The notes beneath the pieces are model-generated. The model was not told where the DNA came from and made no database searches. It saw only the letters and a list, made by a program, of their open reading frames with translations. This document shows positions 1-8,960 of a stretch of 64,000 nucleotides of DNA, piece by piece (position 1 is the first letter of the stretch; each line of letters starts with the position of its first letter). Source of the DNA: Acidipropionibacterium jensenii DSM 20535 (GTDB lineage: Bacteria; Actinomycetota; Actinomycetes; Propionibacteriales; Propionibacteriaceae); NCBI RefSeq assembly GCF_000425285.1, contig NZ_AUDD01000001.1, forward strand, positions 1 through 64,000, given 5' to 3'. Both the position numbers and the translations under genes were made by a program.

Positions 1-2
1 GC

Positions 3-98
3 TGGAACGACCGCTCACATCCGTTCGTCTGGACCAAGACCGCCGACCAGATCCTCAAGAAAGCCAACCCAAAAAAGACTTCAGAAGCGAACCACTAG
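3..98 (+). CDS. IS630-family transposase, C-terminal end only
   Basis: The first 31 codons visible end in TAG at 96-98. The peptide contains HPFVWTKTADQILKKA, which is the characteristic C-terminal tail of IS630-family DDE transposases. The rest of the gene lies left of the window. The family catalyses cut-and-paste transposition into TA or CTAG-like targets. The stop codon lies exactly where a truncated permease reading frame on the minus strand loses its homology, at CTAG 95-98. This therefore looks like the inner edge of an insertion sequence. No terminal inverted repeat can be checked because the other end is missing. The family call is firm from the tail motif; the exact element is not identifiable. 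Confidence 0.75.
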   Translation, partial: WNDRSHPFVWTKTADQILKKANPKKTSEANH

Positions 99-239
99 TA
101 CCACCACCGCGCTTGCAACCAGAATCGTCAGGAGGACGACTGACCACACCGCTGCTCCGACATGGCGAAGGCCTCCGGCCTCTGCACCCGTCGCGGGCGT
201 GATGTCGGAGGTGGGTGCATTGGCCTCCTGGCCGGTCAC
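96..239 (-). pseudogene. FecCD-type ABC permease, N-terminal fragment cut by IS insertion
   Basis: A GTG start at 239-237 overlaps the TGA of the binding-protein gene (238-236) by the four bases GTGA, the usual coupling in binding-protein/permease operons. The frame stays open for 48 codons, giving a polar leader and then a hydrophobic stretch (VWSVVLLTILVASAVVVL) that resembles the first membrane helix of FecCD/BtuC permeases. Homology ends at the IS630 transposase end near 96-98. The importer that should partner the upstream binding protein is therefore broken, unless the rest reappears on the far side of the IS element. The family is inferred from operon position and the single helix, not from a full domain. 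Confidence 0.55.
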
Positions 240-1342
240 CTCTGGAACTTCGCCAGTCCGTCACTGACGATTGTCGCGCCGTCGGTGAGCTGCGCTCCCG
301 GGGTGGTAGCGGCGAAGGGCAGAGTGATGAAGCTCTTGTTCTTCACTGCCCGGAGGTTCTTCAGGACAGGGTCGGTCTCCAGATACTTGATCTTCTTGGC
401 GGCCGTATCCCATGACGCGTCGGCCAGCACGATGACGTCCGGATCGGCTGCTACGACCTTCTCCCAGGACCCGTCGAACCAGTTCGACTTCTGATGTGCG
501 AACACGTTGGTGGCGCCAGCGGCGCTGAGGATCAACTGTGGCCCGCCAGTCCCTCCTCCCAGGAATGGCGTCTTGTCGCCCGAGTCGAACCAAACTGCTG
601 TGAGGCCCTTGCCGTTCTGCGCGGCCTGGACAGCGTTCAGCTCTTCCTTCTGCTTGGAGATCACGGTCTTGGCCGCTTCTGGCCGGCCGAGGATCTTGGC
701 CACGTTGGTCACCTCGGAGTAGACGTTGTCCCAAGTGGCGTCTGCCGACTTGGTGCCGTCCGGGCAGCCGAATGGGCTGATGTATGTGCCGATGCCCTGT
801 CGTGCGAGCGCCTCGCGGGTGCCCACGGCCTTGTCGGTGAAGGCGCTGGCATACGAGGCGAAGGCGAAGTCTGGTCTGGCGGCCAGGAAGGCCTCTTTGT
901 CGGGGTACTCCTTTGAGAGCACCTTCACCGACTTGTAGGCCGACTGCCACTTCTCGGGCATCACACCGTCCAGATAGGCGGTACCGACGAGGCTCTTCTG
1001 CATTCCGAGGGCGAGAACGTTCTCGGTGGCTCCCTGGTTGAGGGTGACAGCTCGGGTGACCGGCTTTGCGAGAGTGATCTTGTGGCCACAGTTGGTGAGG
1101 GAGATGCTGGTCGGCGTCGCAGCACTTGACGTTGAGGCTGACGGACCCGAGGTGGGACTGGGGGCGCCAGCGCATCCGGAGAGTCCGATTGCCAACGCTG
1201 AGATCGCGGCCGTCGCGGTCAGCGAGAAGTGGGCGCGACGAGTGGAGTGCTGGTTGAGTGACGAACCATCGGGACCGGCCGTGGGACGCGAGGCGTCAGT
1301 GCGATGGAACAGGGATGCCATGGTCACAGAGAGAAAAGGCAT
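236..1342 (-). CDS. Iron-siderophore/corrinoid-type ABC substrate-binding lipoprotein
   Basis: This 368-residue protein has a lipoprotein signal peptide whose lipobox ends GLSGC near residue 57, then a Ser/Thr/Pro linker. The two-lobed helical-backbone metal receptor fold of the FepB/FecB/BtuF family follows, with blocks such as RAVTLNQGATENVLALG and DPDVIVLAD. It should capture a metal chelate or corrinoid outside the membrane for a FecCD permease. A cobalamin riboswitch at about 1392-1545 precedes it on the same strand, suggesting a cobalamin, cobinamide or cobalt-chelate ligand. The ATG at 1342 has AGGAAG upstream; the inner ATG at 1321 lacks a Shine-Dalgarno sequence. The following permease gene is truncated, so the protein may be orphaned. 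Confidence 0.8.
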   Translation of the reverse strand: MPFLSVTMASLFHRTDASRPTAGPDGSSLNQHSTRRAHFSLTATAAISALAIGLSGCAGAPSPTSGPSASTSSAATPTSISLTNCGHKITLAKPVTRAVTLNQGATENVLALGMQKSLVGTAYLDGVMPEKWQSAYKSVKVLSKEYPDKEAFLAARPDFAFASYASAFTDKAVGTREALARQGIGTYISPFGCPDGTKSADATWDNVYSEVTNVAKILGRPEAAKTVISKQKEELNAVQAAQNGKGLTAVWFDSGDKTPFLGGGTGGPQLILSAAGATNVFAHQKSNWFDGSWEKVVAADPDVIVLADASWDTAAKKIKYLETDPVLKNLRAVKNKSFITLPFAATTPGAQLTDGATIVSDGLAKFQR

Positions 1343-1391
1343 GCCAGATGCGCTTCCTGTATGGCGGCTTGCGCGGCCGCTGTGTTAACAG

Positions 1392-1545
1392 CTCTGCCAG
1401 GTGGTCTTCGGACTCGGCCTCAACCCTGCACCAGAACCTTCCCAGTCGGGTGGTCACACACCCTGCCAGTGGTTACTCGTCTCCGAGCCAGTGCCAGTCA
1501 GCAATACCGCTGCGCGTCAGCTCCGGCATCTCACCGGATTCCCTT
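1392..1545 (-). promoter_or_regulatory. Cobalamin riboswitch upstream of binding protein
   Basis: Read on the minus strand, the region starts with GGGAATCCGGTGAGATGCCG, the B12-box entry, followed by a GCGCAGCGGTA stretch and ending AGTCCGAAGACCACCTGGC. These correspond to the conserved P3-P6 blocks of the cobalamin aptamer. It lies about 50-200 nt ahead of the binding-protein start. Cobalamin binding in this family normally represses the downstream gene. The rest of the 1343-1642 interval holds no gene. Confidence 0.75.
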
Positions 1546-1642
1546 GACCTGATGGTAGTCAGCCTAGACGATGAGTTCTCAAGTGGTGCATCTGGGGCGG
1601 CGCAGTGATCCGACGGTGACCTGAGCCACAGCAGACCCCAGT

Positions 1643-3100
1643 TCACATCTCCATCGCCATCGGCATTGCGAAGAGGATGCAGTTGAGCGCGACGAGCAGC
1701 ATGATCGCCACTGCGTTGACGGCGAAGGTCGCGCCGGGACGAGGATCGGCGCGATTGCCGTGAGCCATCCGGTAGGCGGTGTACAGGGCGCCGGCAGTCG
1801 CCAGAGCGATGAGGGTGTACTGGACCGTCTTGATGGCGTCCGGGGGAACCAGACCCATGTTCATGTCCATTCCGCCAGCCGTCGACATCGGGTGGGCCAT
1901 CCCCAGGGCGTGGAGCAGGGAGAACCACAGCGCCTTGCCCTCGCCGAGCAGGTGGAAGCAGGCGTGGGCGATGTGCACTCCCAGGCACAGCGGGATCATG
2001 GTGTAGCCGAACTGACTGAAGTTCTGCTTGGCCGTCCTCCCGTTGATCGCACCGGCGAGGAGTGCTGCCAGGAGCACCAGGACGGCCGGGATGGCAACAG
2101 TCGGAAGGTAGGCGACGCTGAAGTCCACAGCCGTGTTCGCGGTAGTGGTGACGTCGGCGTGGAGCACGTTCATCACGTCGTCCCAGATCGGCAGCATGGT
2201 GGCGTTCTCCAGCAGCACGATGCCCATGATCCCGACCGCCAGACCGGCCACCGGGAACCGCGGCTTGAGTGTGGTCCACAGCTCGCTGGTGGGCATTCGG
2301 GGACTGATCCGGATGGCGTTCGACGGGCAGGTCTTGACGCAGTCGGCGCACAGTGTGCACTCGGCGCTGGTGTCCATGGCACGCGGGAACTCGAACATCG
2401 GACAACCGGGCGCCTGCGCGGTGCCTCGGAAGCAGGCCTTGGTCTGGCAGCTCGAGCAGGTCGATCGGTGGGCTCTCAGCTCCAGCATCCCGGCCCGGGC
2501 GTAGTTGCTCGACAATCCGCCGACCGGGCACACGTAGCGGCACCAGGTCCGCCTCTCGTAGAGGGCGCCGAAAGCCACCGTCGCCGCGGCGAACAGCAGC
2601 AGCATGATCCCGGAGGCGCGCGGAGCCTCGACGATCCCGGTGACGTGCTCGAACCAGGTGACCACCAGGAACACCCCGAGCATGATCCACATGGCATTGC
2701 GCTTCAGGAAGGCGGGGGCGCGGTGGCGGCGTCCGACCATCTTCTGGACCAGGTCGTTGAGGTACCCGAACGGGCAGACGGCGCACCACACCCGACCGAA
2801 CAGCAGCAGGACGATCGGCAGGGCCGACCACCACAGGATCCACATCACCGCGCTGCCGAGGTTCATGTCGGCGTCGCGGGGCCCGGCGAACAGGTCGTAG
2901 ACCAAGTACACGAAGAACAGCAGGATCGGGATCTGCAGGGCTGCGGGCCACCATCGGCTGTTGAGCAGGCGGTTCACCCCCCGGTTGGCCAACAGGTCCG
3001 GGGGAGGGAACTCGTCGTCCGGATCGGGCTGCCGATGGTTCGGATCCCGAACAGGGATCCGGGGATCGAGAAGGACCTCATGGTGTGACGTCGTGGTCAT
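1643..3100 (-). CDS. Membrane polyferredoxin, NapH/NosR-like 4Fe-4S protein
   Basis: This 485-residue integral membrane protein has several hydrophobic segments. Cysteine motifs of the NapH/CcoG group appear as CAVCPFG near residue 107 and CRYVCPVG near 191. They are followed by CSSCQTKAC and a ferredoxin-like CTLCADCVKTCP block near residue 255. The C-terminal half is a separate multi-helix domain with HIAHACFH, HALGMAHP and Met-rich stretches (GGMDMNMG, and a C-terminus AMPMAMEM) that could bind heme or a soft metal. The family passes electrons across or along the membrane. It starts 9 nt after the DUF305 gene and shares its cobalamin riboswitch. The electron acceptor is unknown; metal reduction coupled to the DUF305 protein is my inference. 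Confidence 0.75.
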   Translation of the reverse strand: MTTTSHHEVLLDPRIPVRDPNHRQPDPDDEFPPPDLLANRGVNRLLNSRWWPAALQIPILLFFVYLVYDLFAGPRDADMNLGSAVMWILWWSALPIVLLLFGRVWCAVCPFGYLNDLVQKMVGRRHRAPAFLKRNAMWIMLGVFLVVTWFEHVTGIVEAPRASGIMLLLFAAATVAFGALYERRTWCRYVCPVGGLSSNYARAGMLELRAHRSTCSSCQTKACFRGTAQAPGCPMFEFPRAMDTSAECTLCADCVKTCPSNAIRISPRMPTSELWTTLKPRFPVAGLAVGIMGIVLLENATMLPIWDDVMNVLHADVTTTANTAVDFSVAYLPTVAIPAVLVLLAALLAGAINGRTAKQNFSQFGYTMIPLCLGVHIAHACFHLLGEGKALWFSLLHALGMAHPMSTAGGMDMNMGLVPPDAIKTVQYTLIALATAGALYTAYRMAHGNRADPRPGATFAVNAVAIMLLVALNCILFAMPMAMEM

Positions 3101-3109
3101 GACTTGGAC

Positions 3110-3883
3110 TCACTTCATCCCGTCGAGCATGTTCTGCATCTGAGTGATCTGAGCGGTCTGCGAGCTGATGATGTCGGCGGCCAGGCTGATCGCCTGTGGA
3201 TTCGTGCCGTGGGTGAGCTCGGTCTTCGACATCTCCACCGCCGCCTGGTGGTGGACGATCATCTTCTGCAGGAAGAGCCTGTCGAACGCGGTCCCCCTGG
3301 CGGCCTTGAGCTGGGCCATGTCGGCCGGGGTCATGCCGGGCATGTCCATCCCGCTCATGGTGCTGGGGGAGGACGCCGCCGAACCGGGCGACGTCATGCC
3401 TTCCATCTGGTGGGAGGAGTGATCCATCCCTGGCATCGAGGACGCCGGCATCGACATGCCGGGCATCGAGGACGCCGGCATGCTCATCCCGCCCATCGGT
3501 GATCCTGTGGAGGATGCCGACGGCATGGCCGAGGAGCCCGCCATCGCGGCCTTCCACACCGTCAGCCAGCCCTTCATCTGCTGGATCTCGGGGCCCTGGG
3601 CCTCCTGGATCTGAACGGCGAGGGTCTTCACGGCGTCACTACTGGCGCGTTCGGGAACCAGCGCCGACATGTCGATCGCACCCTGGTGGTGGACGATCAT
3701 CATCGTGGTGAAACTCATGTCCTGGGCATTGTGCTTCGGCGAGACGGCCGCCGATGCCGGGGCCGAGGCTGAGGGGGAGCTCGTGGCGGTGCTGGGATTG
3801 GTGGCGGCCAGACAGCTGACCAGCCCGATCACCGCCACCACGGCGACCCCGGAACCGATCGCGACGCGGGACTTGGGACTCAT
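3110..3883 (-). CDS. DUF305 protein with Met/His-rich linker, secreted
   Basis: This 257-residue protein has an N-terminal membrane anchor or signal (residues about 7-27, ending SCLAATN, a possible lipobox). It has two copies of the DUF305 signature: MMIVHHQGAIDM early and MIVHHQAAVEM late. Between them lies a Met/His-rich repeat built from SMPGMSMPAS units and GMDHSSHQMEGM. DUF305 proteins are often found near copper or other metal handling genes, but no reaction is established. I chose the ATG at 3883 because GGAGG lies 6 nt upstream. The longer open frame to 4024 would translate the riboswitch and is rejected. The gene is co-transcribed with the polyferredoxin. Confidence 0.8.
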   Translation of the reverse strand: MSPKSRVAIGSGVAVVAVIGLVSCLAATNPSTATSSPSASAPASAAVSPKHNAQDMSFTTMMIVHHQGAIDMSALVPERASSDAVKTLAVQIQEAQGPEIQQMKGWLTVWKAAMAGSSAMPSASSTGSPMGGMSMPASSMPGMSMPASSMPGMDHSSHQMEGMTSPGSAASSPSTMSGMDMPGMTPADMAQLKAARGTAFDRLFLQKMIVHHQAAVEMSKTELTHGTNPQAISLAADIISSQTAQITQMQNMLDGMK

Positions 3884-3944
3884 GTGAACCTCCGGACGGG
3901 CGGATGTCACGGAGTCGTTTAGCGGCCCCGGTTCATCCATCGTG

Positions 3945-4065
3945 AACTGTGGGACACCTCGAGCCAGGCGACCGGACTTCGCCCTGAGGGCGTCACCGTT
4001 GCGCGGACAGTGCCGGATTCTCACCGGCTTCGCTGGGTCTCGACGTGGTCACGTCATGTGACTCT
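3945..4065 (-). promoter_or_regulatory. Cobalamin riboswitch upstream of DUF305/polyferredoxin operon
   Basis: On the minus strand it reads GCGAAGCCGGTGAGAATCCG, then CACTGTCCGCGCAACGGTGA and AAGTCCGGTCGCCTGGC, a near-consensus cobalamin aptamer. Downstream the hairpin-forming GTTCACGATGGATGAAC lies before the Shine-Dalgarno. The riboswitch at 25410-25533 carries the same core and the same 17-mer, so the two look like copies of one ancestor. Confidence 0.85.
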
Positions 4066-4121
4066 CCAGACGATAGTGAGCATGCCCGGCGGCTCTGTCG
4101 CCGGGGTCGGACAGCGGGGTC

Positions 4122-4799
4122 TCAGGGGTGCGGTGGCTCACGGTGAGGACGCCGGGGCACCTGCGGCGCCAGCAGGGCCAGGCTGAGCACATATCCCGGG
4201 GTCGGGTACAGGCTCACCAGTTCGACGCCGTTGGCCCTCGCGTGCAGCGAATCGTTGCGCGCGTCCCTCGGATCCTCCCAGAACCCGGTCCCGCGCGCCT
4301 TGAGGATCGCCTCTTTGGCGGTCCAGCGCAGGCAGGCGTCCTCCCGGCTCCGGTGGCCGGCGAGCCAGTGGAGCTCGGCCTCGGTGAAGACCTCGCTGAG
4401 CCGGCGCACCCGGTCGGCGCACGACGTCATCTGAATGTCGACCCCGACGGGCGCGGGCGAGACGGCCGCGGCGACCATCCCGGCGTCGTGGCTGATCGAG
4501 GCGTCCCAGCCCGGCACACTGAGGCGCGGCTTGGCCCGTCCCGGACCGCCGGGGACCTCGCCGAGATGGATGGCGGACGCAGTGGCACCGGTCTGGCGGG
4601 CGGCCAGATCTGCCAGCAGAAGGCGGGCCGCGACGAACCGGTGCTGGTCCTGGGGGCGGTGCAACCGCCTCATGAGACCGAGCTCCGCGCCGCTGAGTCG
4701 GCTCTCCGCCTCCCGGCAGGTCGCGGCGTTCGGAACCGCCGCCCAGGCGACCACGGCCTGCAGGCCGCTCGATGCGTGGTGCAGGGCGAGTGAGTTCAC
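4122..4799 (-). CDS. Sfp-type 4'-phosphopantetheinyl transferase
   Basis: This 225-residue enzyme transfers phosphopantetheine from CoA to carrier-protein serines. It carries the family's magnesium-binding block as VGVDIQMTS and the WTAKEAILKARGTGF helix, with upstream SISHDAGMVAAAV. The GTG start at 4799 has GAGGAGG six bases upstream; the longer frame to 5396 runs through the intergenic operator and is not used. It is divergent from the peptide synthetase at 5031 and shares a Zur/Fur-type palindrome with it. Its job is therefore presumably to activate the PCP domain of that synthetase. The gene appears intact although the synthetase is broken. Confidence 0.85.
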   Translation of the reverse strand: MNSLALHHASSGLQAVVAWAAVPNAATCREAESRLSGAELGLMRRLHRPQDQHRFVAARLLLADLAARQTGATASAIHLGEVPGGPGRAKPRLSVPGWDASISHDAGMVAAAVSPAPVGVDIQMTSCADRVRRLSEVFTEAELHWLAGHRSREDACLRWTAKEAILKARGTGFWEDPRDARNDSLHARANGVELVSLYPTPGYVLSLALLAPQVPRRPHREPPHP

Positions 4800-4866
4800 A
4801 GGGGTCCTCCTCACACCGGATCGGCCGGGATGGACTGGCGCCGGGTGGGGAGCCCCCGGGTTATTA

Positions 4867-4883
4867 ATGAGAATGATACTCAT
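4867..4883. promoter_or_regulatory. Zur/Fur-type operator palindrome
   Basis: The sequence ATGAGAATGATACTCAT is a 17-bp interrupted palindrome (ATGAG, 7 bases, CTCAT) in the AT-rich stretch between the divergent PPTase and synthetase genes. It fits the TGAnAATnATnnTCA pattern of Fur-family sites. In actinobacteria iron is mostly handled by DtxR/IdeR, whose box differs, so Zur (zinc) is the more likely binder. A Zur-controlled NRPS is known in Streptomyces (coelibactin). Confidence 0.55.
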
Positions 4884-5030
4884 GTACGGTGTGGGGGTCT
4901 CCTCCCCGCCCCCGATTCCCGTGCTCCCCACCCGGGGCACTCCGGGCGGGCCGGTTGCTCGTGCTCCCGATGCACGCGTTCGCAACGGTTCCCGACGTCC
5001 CCAACCCCGATATTTCCAAGGAGCAGATCC

Positions 5031-8000
5031 ATGAAGGCTGCCGCCCGTCAGGCACCGACCCAGGTCCGACCTCGGCCGGCACCGCATCCGACGACTCGCG
5101 AGGGTGTCGTCGATGTGGCGATGACCCCGATGCAGCGGGCCTATCTGCTCGGCAGCCTCGAGGGTCAGGAGCTGGGCGGTCAGGCGACCTTCCTCTACGT
5201 GGACATCGCGATGGCCTGCGACGCGGGGCGGGCCGCCCGCCTGATGGACACCCTCTTCGCCCGCCACGACATCTTCACCGCGACTCTGCGGCCGGAGGAG
5301 GCTGTGATCCGGCTCGATCCCGAGCTCCCGATCCGGACCTGCCGGGTTCACGGTCCGGACCGTGTCGAGGAGGACGGGACCCCGCGGTCGGCGCAACGGC
5401 AGGACCAGCGCGAGCAGTGTGACCAGGCGACACAGTCAGGGCAGGCGGGAAGCCGACTCATCGCCGAGGTCCGCGAACGGCTGATGGCCGAGGCCCGCGA
5501 CTGCCATCGCACCGGGCGGCTCTACGGCGCCGAGGCGATCCCGCTGGCCGACGGCACCTCCCGGGTCTGCCTCTACGCCTCCATGATCATCGCCGACGCC
5601 GTCTCCGGAGTGGTCTTCATCGGTGAACTCCATTCCTTGCTGCGCGGCGAGCCGCTGCCCGCCCCGGCCAGATACACCAATGCGATGCACCAGGTCCAGA
5701 CCCTCGCCGCGGCCAGGGCGGACGGGCAGAACCCGGACCCCGACAAGGCCTACTGGGCGCAGAAGGCGCCGACTCTGCCGCCGGCACCGCGCTTCCGCCG
5801 CGGCGCGAGGATGATCGACGGCTGGCAGACCCGCGGGTACCAGAAACTGTTGTCCGCCGAGCTGGTGGCGGGCCTGGAGCGACGCTGCAGGCAGGATCGG
5901 ACGAGCCTGTAGGTCCTCCTGCTGGCACTGCACAGCGCGGTCATCGCCCGGTGGTCGAACACCCCTCGGTTCAGCGCCAATGTCACCCTCACCGACCGCG
6001 ACCGGCTGCCCGAGGAGACCTCTGGAGCACTGATCGGGGACCTCACCACCTCTATGGTGGTCGGCGTCGACGTCTCCCGGTCCGAGGGCACCCGCCGGCT
6101 CTGCCACGCCCTGGGCCGCGAGATGGCCCGCAACCACCGGCATCGCGGGTACAGCGGGGTCGAGGTCATCAGGGAGCACCTCACCGCGGGTCAGCAGCCC
6201 GGAACCGCCGTCCTGCCGGTGGTCTTCACCAGCCTGCTCGGCAGCCACGCCCGGGCCGCGAACATCGACATGGACCTCCAGCAGATCTACACCCAGACCA
6301 GCCAGGTCTTCCTCGACATGCAGGTCATCCCGCGCTCGGGCTCGGTCCTGCTGTCCTGGGACGTCGTCCCCGGGTACTTCGGGTTCGACGTCGAGGAGAT
6401 GTTCGAGGCCACCTGCCGGACGATCGAGGGCTGTGCGGCGGGCGGCCAGGAGGTGCTGCCCGTCGTCGACTCCCGCTCCGAGAAGCTCCAGCAGCACTAC
6501 AACGACACCGCCGCCCCGGTCCCCGGTCAGACCCTCCTCGAGGCGGTGCTGGCCTCCTGCGCGCGCCATCCGGAACGCACCGCCGTGGTCAATCACACCG
6601 CCCGGGTCAGCTACAGCTACCGGGACCTGGACCAGATGTCCGCCCGGATCGCTCAACATCTGGCCGGCCAGGGCTGTCGGCCCGGAGACGTCGTCGCCGT
6701 GGAGACCACCAAGCACCCGATGTCGGTGGTCAACCAGCTCGGGGTACTGCGCGCCGGCTGCGCTTTCCTGCCGGTCGGCGCCGGGCTGCCCGCCCAGCGC
6801 AGGAGATACATGGCGGACGCCGCCAGGGCCACCGCCACCCTGGCGGACTCGACCTACCGGGACCAGGACCTGGCGGCCCTGCCGGCCGAGGTCGAACCCG
6901 TGCAGGTGGACCCCGACGATCCGGCCTACATCATCTTCACCTCGGGCTCGACCGGCCGGCCCAAGGGAGTGGTCATCTCCCACCGCGGCGCCCTCAACAC
7001 CATCGCCGACATCAACTCCCGGTTCCGCCTGGGGACCTCCGACACCGTCATCGGGCTGTCCGCGCTGACCTTCGACCTGTCGATCTACGACATCTACGGC
7101 ACCCTCGCCGCCGGCGCAAGGCTCTCGATGGTCAACGACGAGCGCGACGCCGACGAGATCCTCGAGGTGCTGCGCCGCGACCGCGTCACGCTGTGGAACT
7201 CCACCCCGGCACTGCTGGAGCTGACCCTGCTGAGAGCCGGCGATGACGACGTCGCCCCCTCCCTGAGGACTCTGATGCTCAGCGGCGACCGGATCTCCTT
7301 CACCCTTCCCGCCCGGTGCCACCGGCTCCTTCCCCACGCCGAGGTGTTCAGCCTGGGCGGTGCCACCGAGGCCAGCATCTGGTCGATCATCCATCCTCTG
7401 GACGGCTACTGCGACGCCACGGCGGTGCCCTACGGATCCCCGCTGGCCAACCAGACCATCCATGTCCTCGGATTCGACCGGCGTCCCTGCCCGGTGGGGG
7501 TGCCCGGCGAGATCTGGATCGGGGGAGCGGGTCTGGCGCTGGGATACTGCGGCGATCCCGACCGCACCGCGGCCTCGTTCCGGGATGTCCGGCCCTTCGG
7601 CAGGCTCTACCGGACCGGCGACATGGGGGTCTTCAACGCCCACCACTGGGTGGACTTCCTGGGCCGGCGGGACCGCCAGGTCAAGGTCCGCGGGCACCGG
7701 ATCGAACTGGGTGAGATCGAGACGGTGATGGAGGACGATCCCGCGGTGAGCCAGGTCGTCGTCGCTATCGTGCAGCGGTCCGGTCAGCCCACCATCGCCG
7801 CCTTCGTGGTGCCCTCCGGACCGGCGGACGCCGTTGATGTCGCGGCCCTGCGCGCCAGGTCCGGCGGATTCCTGCCGGAGTACATGGTGCCCTCGGTGAT
7901 CCCGGTGGTCGACGAGATTCCGACCACCGCCAACGGCAAGGTCGATCAACGCAGGCTCCAGGAGATCTGCGACTCCAGGGTCGACGCCGGGTCGCGTCAG

Positions 8001-8960
8001 AGCCGGCTCCGGCGTCCCGGAACCGCCGTGGTCCGCGGGGCTGCCGGGGCCGGCGTGGCCGGCGACAGTGCCGGGGACCCCGACTCCTCGGCGGGCCGGG
8101 AGTCCTGCCCGGAGTTCACCTGCCAGGACCCGTCCAGGGCCTGGATGAGAAGGATCTGGTCACAGGTGCTGGGTGGCCGGGTGACCGACGACGAGGCCTC
8201 CTTCTTCTCGATCGGTGGGGACTCGCTGACCTTCCAGGACCTGCTGCGCCGGGTGCATCAGGAGACCGGGCGCCCGCTCGCCTTCCGGGAGATCATCCTG
8301 GATCCGACGGTGCGCCGGTGCTGCGAGCTGGCCGGTTCGGAGCCGGTGACCGCCACCGGCCCCGACGACGTCGTCCCGAAGGGCTCGAATGCCGAGCCCG
8401 ACGACCACACCCGGAGTGTCGAGACCGGCGATGACGACCCGTACGCCCCCTTCCCCCTCACCGAGATGCAGCTGGCCTATCTCACGGGCCGCAATGCCGC
8501 CTTCGAACTGAGTGGGGGCTCGGAGCACTACTACCGGGAGACCGAGGCCCAGATCGATCCGGAGCGGTTGGAGGACGCCTTCAACGCCCTGATCGCCCGC
8601 CACCCGATGCTGCGCTGCCGGATCGACGCCGACGGAACCCAGCGGATCCTGGCCGAGGTGCCCCACTACCGGATCGAGCGGTACGGGGCCCCGGACCTGG
8701 CGGCGCTGCGCTCCCGGATGAGCCATGAGGTCTTCGCGGTGGGCAGCTGGCCGATGTTCCGGCTGGCCGCCGCCGGATCTGGGGGAGGGCCGGCACCGGC
8801 TGTTCCTCAGCATCGACCTCATCATCGCCGACGGGACGAGTCAGGCGATCCTGATGGAGGACCTCACCCGGTTCTACCAGGGTCGCGACCCCCTGCCGGT
8901 CTCCGGCACCTTCCGCGACTACCTGGTGAGGCTGGCGGCGCGCAACCAGGGCCGCAGTGG
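5031..8960 (+). pseudogene. NRPS Cy-A(Cys)-PCP-Cy, disrupted by amber stop and frameshift
   Basis: The ATG at 5031 has AAGGAG upstream. Domains in order are: a heterocyclization domain (residues about 31-480), an adenylation domain (about 505-990, FTSGSTGRPKGV near 633), a carrier protein (IGGDS near 1062) and a second cyclization domain from PLTEMQLAYL near 1143. The A-domain pocket reads D-L-Y-N-L-S-L-I-W, the published cysteine code, so it should build thiazolines as in HMWP2/PchE. The frame is broken by TAG at 5910-5912 (codon 294, homology continues in the same frame). It shifts frame near 8775-8785, after which DLIIADGTS of the second Cy motif is read in another frame. It ends without the rest of that domain. 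In the first Cy the motif reads SMIIADAVS, lacking the first Asp. It is likely non-functional. Confidence 0.85.

Noticed and set aside
3884-4024. N-terminal extension of the DUF305 frame
   Set aside because: It translates the cobalamin riboswitch; the ATG at 3883 has a good Shine-Dalgarno.
4800-5396. Long N-terminal extension of the PPTase
   Set aside because: It would span the operator and the start of the NRPS; the GTG at 4799 is preceded by GAGGAGG.
5436-7949. 837-codon antisense frame over the NRPS
   Set aside because: A GC-rich shadow with His/Gly/Arg-rich composition and no recognisable domain; sense-strand domains are clear.
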